Shown here piece after piece: positions 1 to 7,805 of a stretch of DNA of 36,186 nucleotides. How positions within the stretch are numbered: position 1 is the first letter of the stretch; each line of letters starts with the position of its first letter. The stretch comes from Bacteroidales bacterium (GTDB lineage: Bacteria; Bacteroidota; Bacteroidia; Bacteroidales; UBA932): positions 1 to 36,186 of the forward strand of contig JAFTBU010000026.1 in NCBI GenBank assembly GCA_017455065.1, in the 5' to 3' direction. The translations under genes were made by a program, and so were the position numbers. The notes below the pieces were generated by a model. It searched no databases. It saw nothing but the letters and a program-made list of their open reading frames with translations, and had not been told where the DNA came from.

Positions 1-44
1 AAAACCCTCGTTTTTTGAACGGGTCGTTTCGGACGATTGGTTAG

Positions 45-52
45 TAGGTTTG
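45..52 (+). promoter_or_regulatory. Possible -7 promoter element of susC
   Basis: TAGGTTTG fits the Bacteroidota -7 consensus TAnnTTTG and lies 49 bases before the susC start. No TTG at the usual 19-23 base spacing upstream supports it; the nearest T-run plus G, at 11-17, leaves 27 bases. The 101 bases before susC are otherwise AT-rich with no other feature I recognise. Confidence 0.3.
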
Positions 53-101
53 GTTAATTGAATTGAAGATACACAATTATTGTTCAACTAAAAATTAATT
101 T

Positions 102-3100
102 ATGAAGAAAATCAAGTTTTTCCTTTCGCTTGTGCTTCTTACGGTAGCTACGCTCGTGTCTGCACAGACCATCAATGTGAGCGGTACTGTCCGTGAAAGC
201 AATGGCGAGGCAGTCTCCGGAGCCGCAGTGCAGCTGAAAGGCAGCACCACCGTCTATACCATGACTGACGCTCTCGGAAACTTCAGCATCAGCGTTCCCG
301 CCAACGGAACTCTCGCTGTCAGCTGCCTCGGTTACGATTCAGTCGAGGTGCCCGTCAACGGACGCAGGACCATTGAGATCACCCTCGACCAGGACCTCGA
401 ACTCCTTGACGAAGTGACCGTCGTTGCTTACGGCACCAAGAGAAAGCAGGATCTCGTAGGTTCTGTCAGCACCGTGAAATCCAACATCCTCCAGAACACC
501 CAGGCGACTTCCGTCACCCAGGCTCTCGAAGGTGCTGTGGCAGGTCTCCAGGTTATCACATCATCCGGTCAGCCCGGTCAGGACGCCAACATGTACGTCC
601 GTGGTGTCGGTTCCCTCTCTGCCAGCAACTCAGCTCTCATAGTGCTTGACGGTGTTCCTTACACTGGAGCCCTCTCCAACATCAACCCCAACGACATCGA
701 GTCCATCACCGTGTCCAAGGACGCAGTTTCCAACTCCCTGTACGGCGCCCGTGCTGCCGGCGGTGTCATCATGGTCACCACCAAGTCCGGTGCAAGGGAC
801 AAGGCCAATGTGAGGTTCTCTGCAAATGCAGGTGTGCTTAACCGCGCATATAAGGACTACAGCATGGCTACCGATCCCGCCGAGTTCTACAGACTGACAT
901 GGTACGGTATCAGGAACACCCAGTACAAGGCTGGTTATTCCCTCGAAGATGCCGCTGTCTATGCATCTGAGAACCTCCTCGGAGAACTTGGTGATTACAA
1001 TGCATTCATCATCCCTGCAGGCGAGTATCTCGTAGGTACCGACGGCAAGCTCAACCCCGCTGCCAAGGTCCGCTACAACGATTCTTTCGCCGACAATATG
1101 TTCCAGACCGCTACCAGGCAGGAGTACAACCTCTCCGCCTCCGGTACCACCGGCAAGACTGACTACTATCTCTCCATGGGATACCTTGACAACCAGTCTT
1201 ACATCGTCGGTTCCAACTACAACCGTCTTTCCGCCAGGGTCAACGTCAGCACCCAGCTCAAGAGCTGGCTCCGCGTCGGTATGAACCTCGGTTATTCCAA
1301 GACCAACACCAACGGTGTGCAGGAAAGCACCACCGCTGCTTCCAACCCCTTCAGCGTCGCCAGAGGCTGGGCTCCTATCTACCCCGTCCACGCTTATGAC
1401 GCAAACGGCAACATGATCATGAAGAACGGCCAGCCCGTCTGGGATGCCGGTACCGGCCAGACCGCAGGTACTGTTTCCCGTCCTGTTGCCACCAACCAGA
1501 ACGTTATCTGCAACCTCTATGAGGATATCCGTCAGTCTGTCGTACATGCTGTGACCACCAGGTCTTTCGTGGAATTCCGCTTCCTCAAGGACTTCACCTT
1601 CACTGCCAACTACAGCTACGACTTCCGCAACGCCACCGGCGTGACCTACTACACTCCGACCATCGGTGACGGTGCTTCCTTCAAGGGCCGTGGTACCCAC
1701 AGTGCCAACACTTACATGACTCAGACCACTCAGCAGATCCTCGCTTACGAGAAGATCTTCGGTGACAACCACAGCGTTTCCGCCAAGATCGGTCACGAGT
1801 ATGAGAACCGCGTGCAGAAATCCTTCTCCGGCCAGAAGACCAACTTCTACGATCCTTACAACCCTGAGCTCAGCAATGGTGGTCCCATGCAGGAAATGAC
1901 CTCCAGCACCGATACTCAGAACATCGAAGGTTTCTTCGCAATGGCTGACTACAACTACGCTTCCAGGTATTACCTCTCCGCTGCGTTCCGTCGCGACGGT
2001 ACTTCCCGCTTCATCAACAGGTGGGGTAACTTCTGGGCAGTCGGCGCAGCTTACAGAATCTCCGCTGAGCCTTGGATGGCTGATACCAAGGGCTGGCTTG
2101 ATGACCTCAAGCTCCGCGCTTCCTACGGTACCCAGGGTAACCAGGGCACTACCAACTGGTATCCTTGCTACGACCAGTATGCAATTTCCTGGGACGGTGC
2201 AGCTCTCGGATATTCATATTCTTACTACGGAAATCCCGACCTCTCCTGGGAGAAGCAGAAGACCCTCGACTTCGGTCTCGACTTCGGTTTCCTGAACCGC
2301 ATCCGCGGTACTGTAGATTACTTCATCCGCAGGACTGACGACATGCTCTTCCAGCGTCCTCTCGCATTCTCTACCGGCGGCCGTCCCTACAACTGGGAGA
2401 ACATCGGTGCCATGGAGAACAGGGGTATAGAGTTCGATTTCAGCTTCGATATCCTGAAGAACAAGGACATCACCTGGACCGTGAGCATCCTCGGTTCACA
2501 CTATGCCAACAAGATTCTCACCCTGCCTGAGGAGAACCGTGAAGAGGGTATCGTGAGCAGCACCTTCAAGCTCATGGAGAACCGCGACAGGTACGAGTAC
2601 TACACTTGGATGTACGCAGGTATGGATGATGAGGGTAACGCCATGTGGTACATGGATGAGGTTGATGAGAATGGTGACAAGACCGGCAACAAGACCACTA
2701 CCACCGACTACAACGACGCTCAGAAGTACTATCTCGGCAAGACCGCCCTCCCCAAGGTCACCGGTGGTCTCAACAGCACCCTGACTTGGAAAGGCATCGA
2801 CTTCACCGTCCAGACTTCCTACCAGATCGGCGGATGGGCTTATGACAGCGAGTATCTCGACGGTATGTCCAACTCCTTCTATGTAGGTCACAGCACCGAC
2901 CTCTGGGATACTTGGAACCCCGAGACCAAGACTGGTAAGTATCCTGTCTGGAATGCCAACAACAACTCCAACTCTTACACCCAGACTTCAGATGCTCACC
3001 TCATCGACGCATCCTACTTCTCCATCAAGAACCTGACCATCGGCTACAGCTTCCCTCAGAAGTGGATGAACAAGCTCGGTGTCCAGGGTATCAGGATCTT

Positions 3101-3239
3101 CTGCACCGCTGACAACCTCGCTCTCTTCAGCAGGCGTCAGGGCTTCGACCCCAGGGTATCCTTCACAGGTGCCACAGGTTCCTTCAGTGGTTATGCTCCT
3201 ATCAGGACCATCTCCGGAGGTCTCACCTTTACATTCTAA
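102..3239 (+). CDS. SusC/RagA-type TonB-dependent outer-membrane transporter
   Basis: This is a SusC-family outer-membrane barrel that imports a ligand captured by its SusD partner, powered by TonB. The 1045 residues begin with a Sec signal peptide ending near SAQ (residues 20-22). A CarboxypepD_reg-like domain follows (about 25-100; sequence VSGTVRESNGEAV...GNFSISV). Next come the typical LLDEVTVVAYGTKRK TonB-box segment (about 101-115), a plug domain ending in LYGARAAGGVIMVTTKSG (about 213-230), and a long barrel ending in aromatic LTFTF. Length and order are normal for the family. It is followed after 12 bases by susD. No glycosidase, peptidase or sigma/anti-sigma gene is visible beside it, so the substrate cannot be deduced. 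Whether a regulator lies upstream is unknown because the window starts here. Confidence 0.95.
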   Translation: MKKIKFFLSLVLLTVATLVSAQTINVSGTVRESNGEAVSGAAVQLKGSTTVYTMTDALGNFSISVPANGTLAVSCLGYDSVEVPVNGRRTIEITLDQDLELLDEVTVVAYGTKRKQDLVGSVSTVKSNILQNTQATSVTQALEGAVAGLQVITSSGQPGQDANMYVRGVGSLSASNSALIVLDGVPYTGALSNINPNDIESITVSKDAVSNSLYGARAAGGVIMVTTKSGARDKANVRFSANAGVLNRAYKDYSMATDPAEFYRLTWYGIRNTQYKAGYSLEDAAVYASENLLGELGDYNAFIIPAGEYLVGTDGKLNPAAKVRYNDSFADNMFQTATRQEYNLSASGTTGKTDYYLSMGYLDNQSYIVGSNYNRLSARVNVSTQLKSWLRVGMNLGYSKTNTNGVQESTTAASNPFSVARGWAPIYPVHAYDANGNMIMKNGQPVWDAGTGQTAGTVSRPVATNQNVICNLYEDIRQSVVHAVTTRSFVEFRFLKDFTFTANYSYDFRNATGVTYYTPTIGDGASFKGRGTHSANTYMTQTTQQILAYEKIFGDNHSVSAKIGHEYENRVQKSFSGQKTNFYDPYNPELSNGGPMQEMTSSTDTQNIEGFFAMADYNYASRYYLSAAFRRDGTSRFINRWGNFWAVGAAYRISAEPWMADTKGWLDDLKLRASYGTQGNQGTTNWYPCYDQYAISWDGAALGYSYSYYGNPDLSWEKQKTLDFGLDFGFLNRIRGTVDYFIRRTDDMLFQRPLAFSTGGRPYNWENIGAMENRGIEFDFSFDILKNKDITWTVSILGSHYANKILTLPEENREEGIVSSTFKLMENRDRYEYYTWMYAGMDDEGNAMWYMDEVDENGDKTGNKTTTTDYNDAQKYYLGKTALPKVTGGLNSTLTWKGIDFTVQTSYQIGGWAYDSEYLDGMSNSFYVGHSTDLWDTWNPETKTGKYPVWNANNNSNSYTQTSDAHLIDASYFSIKNLTIGYSFPQKWMNKLGVQGIRIFCTADNLALFSRRQGFDPRVSFTGATGSFSGYAPIRTISGGLTFTF

Positions 3240-3251
3240 TTTTCAAGGATA

Positions 3252-4841
3252 ATGAATATGAAAAGCATTTTCAAACATATACTTATCGTCCTTCCCGCTA
3301 CCGTAGTGCTCTCATCCTGCATCAAGGATGCCATGCCTACCGGAACTATCACCCAGGAGAGACTTGCAGAGGTCATCGAGATGGATCCTTCCAAGTTTTC
3401 TGCTACGATCAATGGTATGTACACTGACATACAGCAGTATGTGTACACCAACATGTCGCACAACTACTTCGGACAGAAGAGCTTCGACTATCTCTCTTCC
3501 TTGGAAGGCAACGACATGATCATGACCGGCCGCTATGGCATGAGTCTGTATCACTACCTGCTTGATTACTGGCAGGAGAACTACAACCCCACCAACAACC
3601 GTTGGAGAGAGTACTACAACCATATCGCCAACGCCAACAGCGTCCTCAAGGTCGCTACCGCAGATATGACCAACGAGACCATGCTCCAGTACAGGGCTGT
3701 CGCTCTCGGAATCAGGTCCTACGCTTACCTTCAGCTCTCTTACCTGTATCAGTACTCCTACTATACCGGTGCTGACGGCACCAAGTGGGGCAAGGGCGCC
3801 AAGTACGACCACTCAAATGATCCTCTCGTACCCCTCATCGACGAGAATACCACCGAGGATCAGCCCAGGGCTTCTGTGAAGGATGTCTTTGACAAGATGA
3901 TCATCCCCGGCCTGGAAGAGGCTTACGCTATCTTCTCAAAGATCGGTATGGTCAAGACCGCCAGCCCCACCGACTTCGACGGCTGCGTAGTGGCCAACTA
4001 CCTCGCCCGTGCCTATATGATCAAGCATGATTGGGACAACGCTCTCAAGTATGCCCAGGTCGTCAAGGCCAACTACCCTGTCCTCACCGGCGAAAGCCAG
4101 ATTCTCCAGGGCTTCAGCGATATCAATCTCCCCGACGTAGTCTTCGGTGCCGACATCACTGCTGACAACTCCACCATCTACATGTCCTTCTTCTCTCAGA
4201 TGGACTACTTCGGTGACGGTTATGCAGCTATCGGTGTCTGGAGGGCTGGTTTCAAACCCTTCGTAGACCGTATCGCTGACGACGACATCCGCCTCGACTG
4301 GTTCTTCACCAGCAGGAACATGGACAGGTGGCCCGCAATGCCCGTGATGTACTATCAGTCAATGAAGTTCATCGGCGGCGGCCGTGCCAACATCACCTAT
4401 GATTCTGAGAATGATTACTACTACTCTCCTAACTGGGAGCTCGGTGACTACATCTACCTGAGGTCCGAAGAGGCTTACTTCATGGAGGCCGAGATTCTCG
4501 CCCACCAGGGCAAGAACAACGAGGCAGTCGCTGCTCTCAACGCCCTCATGCAGACCCGTCAGCCCAGCTACAACTACACTTTCACCGACAAGGCTTCCCT
4601 CATCGAGGAAATCAACTTCCAGAAGAGGGTCGAGTTCTGGGGCGAGGGTATCGAGTTCATCGACAACAGGCGTCTGAACATCCCTGTCGACAGGACCGAC
4701 GCTACCTGGGGTGCTGCTAACAACAATCACCTGGCAGCTGCCAAGATGAAGGTTGAGCAGGAGTCCGAGAACTTCCTCTATCAGCTCCCTCTCTCTGAGA
4801 TCGAGAACAACAAGATGATCGGCCCTGAGGATCAGAACTAA
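3252..4841 (+). CDS. SusD/RagB-family outer-membrane lipoprotein
   Basis: This is the surface lipoprotein that pairs with the preceding SusC transporter and binds the nutrient. The 529-residue product has a lipoprotein signal with lipobox LSSC and the lipidated Cys at residue 23. The helical repeat segments typical of SusD follow (for example AVALGIRSYAYLQLSYLYQY and the C-terminal LRSEEAYFMEAEILAHQGKNNEAVAALNALMQTRQ). The final region contains the usual IEEINFQKRVEFWGEGIEFID motif. Translation may begin at the ATG at 3252 or at the ATG at 3258; the difference is only two residues. Ligand unknown. A bidirectional terminator lies just downstream. Confidence 0.94.
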   Translation: MNMKSIFKHILIVLPATVVLSSCIKDAMPTGTITQERLAEVIEMDPSKFSATINGMYTDIQQYVYTNMSHNYFGQKSFDYLSSLEGNDMIMTGRYGMSLYHYLLDYWQENYNPTNNRWREYYNHIANANSVLKVATADMTNETMLQYRAVALGIRSYAYLQLSYLYQYSYYTGADGTKWGKGAKYDHSNDPLVPLIDENTTEDQPRASVKDVFDKMIIPGLEEAYAIFSKIGMVKTASPTDFDGCVVANYLARAYMIKHDWDNALKYAQVVKANYPVLTGESQILQGFSDINLPDVVFGADITADNSTIYMSFFSQMDYFGDGYAAIGVWRAGFKPFVDRIADDDIRLDWFFTSRNMDRWPAMPVMYYQSMKFIGGGRANITYDSENDYYYSPNWELGDYIYLRSEEAYFMEAEILAHQGKNNEAVAALNALMQTRQPSYNYTFTDKASLIEEINFQKRVEFWGEGIEFIDNRRLNIPVDRTDATWGAANNNHLAAAKMKVEQESENFLYQLPLSEIENNKMIGPEDQN

Positions 4842-4866
4842 TCCTCACGGATCCATACGAAAAAAA

Positions 4867-4895
4867 GGGTGACCGCTTCGGCGGCCACCCTCTTT
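4867..4895. terminator. Bidirectional intrinsic terminator, UUCG loop
   Basis: GGGTGACCGC (4867-4876) pairs with GCGGCCACCC (4881-4890) across a TTCG tetraloop. The 10-position stem has one A-C mismatch at 4872/4885. It is flanked by an A-run (4859-4866) and by TCTTT (4891-4895), so it can end both susD transcription on the plus strand and the convergent reductase operon on the minus strand. Confidence 0.85.
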
Positions 4896-4911
4896 AATTA
4901 TAAGCAAAAGC

Positions 4912-6222
4912 TTAAAGCGTATCCTGCTTGATCTGCTCCAGATAGTGGTCTATCCTGCTGAGCTGGGCTGGGATGTCGATGTACTGCGGGCAGGCCGGAC
5001 GGCATTTGCCGCAGCCTATGCAATGGTCAGCCTGGCGTACGGTAGGGATGGCCTTGCTGTACTGCAGCAGATATTTGCGCTTGGCCCTGGCATAGTCCTC
5101 CTGCTCGCCGTTGGACACATAAGTGCCGGCGTTGATATTGTCGTTGTAGAACTTGAATAAACCGGGGATGTCGATACCGTACTGGCAGGGCATGCAATAC
5201 TGGCAGTTGGTGCAGGGGATGAGAGGATAGTTGATCATGTCATCGGCGATGCCGAGGATGAACTTCTTCTCGTCGTCGCTCATGGGCTCGAAATCCAGGA
5301 AAGTGTCCAGATTGTCCTCGAGATGCTCCATGTAGGTCATGCCGCTGAGAGCCGCCATCACCCTGGGATAGCTTCCCACGAAACGGAATGCCCAGGAGGC
5401 GAGGGATTTCTCGGGCTCGCGGGCTTTCAGCTTGTCAGCCAGACCTGCGGCCATGTTGGACAGGGCGCCGCCGCGGAGGGGCTCCATGATCACGACGGGG
5501 ATCTCCCGTTTGTCCAGCTCGTTGTAGAGGAAATCGGCGTTGCAGTTGCGTCCGCTGGCGTGCTGCCAGTCCACGTAGTTCATCTGGATCTGCACGAAAT
5601 CCCAGTGGTATTTCTCATGCAGGGACATCATATAAAGGAATCCGGGCTCGTGTCCGTGGAAGGAGAATCCCAGGTGCCTGATGTGTCCGAGCTCGCGCTC
5701 CTTCATGAGGAAATCCATGATGCCGGTGCTTCCGAAACGCCTTTCGAAATCGGCCTGGTCCCTCACGGAGTGCAGCAGATAGTAGTCTATGTAGTCTGTC
5801 TTGAAAAACTCGAGGGAGCGATGGTACATCGCCACCGAAGCGTCGTAGCTGGGGTTGGACATGTTGGAGAGTTTGGTGGCGAGAAGCCAGCTCTCTCTGG
5901 GATGTCTGTTGAGGGCTATGGATGTGGCGGTCTCACTTTCACCCCTCGTGTACACGGGTGAGGTGTCGAAATAGTTGACTCCGTGTTCCAGCGCGAAGTC
6001 CACCAGACGGTTGACCTCGTCCTGGTCTATGTGGCCGTCCTTGGTGGGCCATCTCATGCACCCGTAGCCGAGGGTCCCGATGCCGGGATAGTTCTGCAGC
6101 ATCTTGCCGCTTAAATCCTTGACCCCTTCTGTCTTTCCCGAGGTCTTTCCGGAAGTGCAGGCGGCGAGTCCCAGGGCTGCCGCTCCCATTCCTGTGGTCT
6201 TAAGAAAATCTCTTCTGTCCAT
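4912..6222 (-). CDS. Tat-signalled aldo/keto reductase with C-terminal dicluster ferredoxin domain
   Basis: This 436-residue protein combines an aldo/keto reductase barrel with a two-cluster ferredoxin tail. The N terminus has the twin-arginine motif RRDFLK (3-8) and a hydrophobic stretch ending LAAC (Cys22), so it may be exported folded by Tat and lipidated. The reductase tetrad is intact: D86 and Y91 in FDTSPVY, K117 in ATKLS, H151 in YYLLHS. The tail carries C337/C340/C343/C346 (CTNCQYCMPC) and C401/C404/C407/C411 (CIGCGKCRPACP), enough for two [4Fe-4S] clusters. Such AKR-ferredoxin proteins are common in Bacteroidota, but their substrate is generally unknown. It follows the membrane polyferredoxin gene by 1 base, so the two probably form one redox unit. 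An electron-fed extracytoplasmic reductase is my inference. Confidence 0.9.
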   Translation of the reverse strand: MDRRDFLKTTGMGAAALGLAACTSGKTSGKTEGVKDLSGKMLQNYPGIGTLGYGCMRWPTKDGHIDQDEVNRLVDFALEHGVNYFDTSPVYTRGESETATSIALNRHPRESWLLATKLSNMSNPSYDASVAMYHRSLEFFKTDYIDYYLLHSVRDQADFERRFGSTGIMDFLMKERELGHIRHLGFSFHGHEPGFLYMMSLHEKYHWDFVQIQMNYVDWQHASGRNCNADFLYNELDKREIPVVIMEPLRGGALSNMAAGLADKLKAREPEKSLASWAFRFVGSYPRVMAALSGMTYMEHLEDNLDTFLDFEPMSDDEKKFILGIADDMINYPLIPCTNCQYCMPCQYGIDIPGLFKFYNDNINAGTYVSNGEQEDYARAKRKYLLQYSKAIPTVRQADHCIGCGKCRPACPQYIDIPAQLSRIDHYLEQIKQDTL

Positions 6223-6223
6223 G

Positions 6224-7729
6224 TCAGTTGTTGTTACGGTGAACGGAAAGTCCGGAGACGGTGATGGCGCTTATGGGCCTGGACGGGCAGAGGAACTCGC
6301 AGGCACCGCAGCCGATGCACTGGTCTTCCACCACTACAGGTATCTTGTGGCCGTATTTGTCGTTATCCACCATGCGGATGGCACCGACGGGGCAATGGCG
6401 GGAGCAGTTGCCGCAGTCGGCTTCACCGTTGGCGGCGAAGCACAGGTCATAATTGACCGAAGCGGTACCGATGTGGATGGTGAATTTCTCGGCGGGCTGC
6501 ACCGGCAGTATGGCGCCGGCGGGGCAGACCTGCGAGCACTCGGTGCACTCGGGGCGGCAGTAGCCCTTCTCGTAGCCCATCTGGGGCTGCAGCAGATGCT
6601 CCAGGTCGCCGCTGGGGCGGAGCACTCCGTTGGGGCAGGCGCTGACGCACAGCTGGCAGGCGGTGCAATGGTCGTAGAAATTTTTCACGCTGCCGGAGCC
6701 GAAAGGCACGAGCCTCTCCGAGCGGGAAGGAATCTGCTTGTCAATGACATCGGCGAATCCTCCGTCCACCTTCATCTCCTGGGCCTTCAGCGCCGCTCCT
6801 CCGAGCAGCAATGCTGCGCTGGCGGCGAAGGTGCGGCGGCCGGTATCCACGGCCTCTTCCTTGGCAGGACTGGCCTTCGCGGGGGCGGAATCCTTCTTCC
6901 CCCAGGCGAAGCGGTATTTGATGGCGCCTTCCTGGCAATTGTCAATGCAGTCGAAGCAGTCCACGCAGCGGCTGTAGTCGATGCTGTGGCTGAAGCTGCT
7001 GATGCAGGAGGCCTTGCAAGCCTTTTCGCACTTGGCGCAGCCTATGCACTTGGAAGTGTCGATAGTGGGGCGGAACATGGCGAAGCGGCTGAACAGGCTG
7101 AGCACCGTGCCGACGGGGCAGACGGTGTTGCAGTAGGCTCGGCCCCAGAACCAGGCGCACAGGAAGATGGCGATGCAGGTGAGCAGTCCGACGATGGTCA
7201 CGGACACGACCCCGGCGGCGAAGGCGTTGCCCTCTGCTATGCCGACGAAGCTGCGGACCATGCGGCCGTAGGCGCTGTAGGGTGCCAGGATCGCGACTAT
7301 CACCTGTAATCCGGCGCAGATCGCGACTACCAGCAGGGCCAGGACGGCGTAGCGCACCCATTTGTGCTCAGGGGAGTACGCGAAGCGCTTGACCCACTGC
7401 TTGGGTTTGCCGACTTCCTTTCCTTCAGCCTTGGCTTTTTTCATCTTGTTTGCCTGGGACTTCTGGAGTCCGAGGCCGATCCGGCGGCGAAGCCAGATGA
7501 CGACATCCTGGAATATGCCCATGGGACATATCACGGAACAGTAAAGGCGACCCAGAATCAGAGTAAGGATGGTGATCAGGGCGATGACACCGAAATTGAG
7601 GGCGAGGCAGGAAGGAAGGAATTGCAATTTGGCCATCCATCCCCACCATTCATGACCGATGCCGATGAGGAGCAGCGTGATGCCTACTAACACCAGAGCT
7701 GCAAGTGCTATTCTGATTTTGCGTAACAT
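6224..7729 (-). CDS. NapH/YccM-like membrane polyferredoxin with internal twin-arginine segment
   Basis: This 501-residue membrane iron-sulfur protein probably carries electrons across or along the inner membrane to the adjoining reductase. The N-terminal half has about five hydrophobic segments (near 8-25, 40-60, 126-150, 170-195) with two NapH-type motifs, CSVICPMG (64-71) and CNTVCPVG (200-207). Two ferredoxin motifs follow: CIGCAKCEKACK (228-239) and CVDCFDCIDNC (255-265). At residues 297-316 there is a Tat-like segment: GRRTF, a small hydrophobic run, then ALKAQE. It leads into a second ferredoxin region with CTACQLCVSACP, CRPECTECSQVCP, CGNCSRHCP and CIGCGACEFLCP. The layout looks like a NapH-type anchor joined to a Tat-exported ferredoxin. 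First gene of a two-gene operon, divergent from alaS. Exact partner and donor are unknown. Confidence 0.85.
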   Translation of the reverse strand: MLRKIRIALAALVLVGITLLLIGIGHEWWGWMAKLQFLPSCLALNFGVIALITILTLILGRLYCSVICPMGIFQDVVIWLRRRIGLGLQKSQANKMKKAKAEGKEVGKPKQWVKRFAYSPEHKWVRYAVLALLVVAICAGLQVIVAILAPYSAYGRMVRSFVGIAEGNAFAAGVVSVTIVGLLTCIAIFLCAWFWGRAYCNTVCPVGTVLSLFSRFAMFRPTIDTSKCIGCAKCEKACKASCISSFSHSIDYSRCVDCFDCIDNCQEGAIKYRFAWGKKDSAPAKASPAKEEAVDTGRRTFAASAALLLGGAALKAQEMKVDGGFADVIDKQIPSRSERLVPFGSGSVKNFYDHCTACQLCVSACPNGVLRPSGDLEHLLQPQMGYEKGYCRPECTECSQVCPAGAILPVQPAEKFTIHIGTASVNYDLCFAANGEADCGNCSRHCPVGAIRMVDNDKYGHKIPVVVEDQCIGCGACEFLCPSRPISAITVSGLSVHRNNN

Positions 7730-7747
7730 AACGGGATAAAAATAGTC

Positions 7748-7781
7748 TTTTTGGGGAAATTATCAAAATGTAGTACTTTTG
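7748..7781 (+). promoter_or_regulatory. Promoter of the alaS operon
   Basis: TTTTTG (7748-7753) and TACTTTTG (7774-7781) match the Bacteroidota -33 (TTTG/TTG) and -7 (TAnnTTTG) elements with a 20-base spacer. The alaS start codon is 25 bases further on. The intergenic region is only 76 bases and also has to hold the start of the divergent minus-strand operon. Confidence 0.75.
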
Positions 7782-7805
7782 TAGATTGTATAAAATGCTT
7801 TTTTT

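Noticed and set aside
630-1796. 388-residue minus-strand frame inside susC
   Set aside because: It is antisense to a full-length SusC and has no recognisable domain.
6104-7309. 401-residue plus-strand frame across the reductase/polyferredoxin junction
   Set aside because: Composition is Ala/Gly/Val/His-rich with no motif, opposite two genes with clear cysteine motifs; an antisense shadow.
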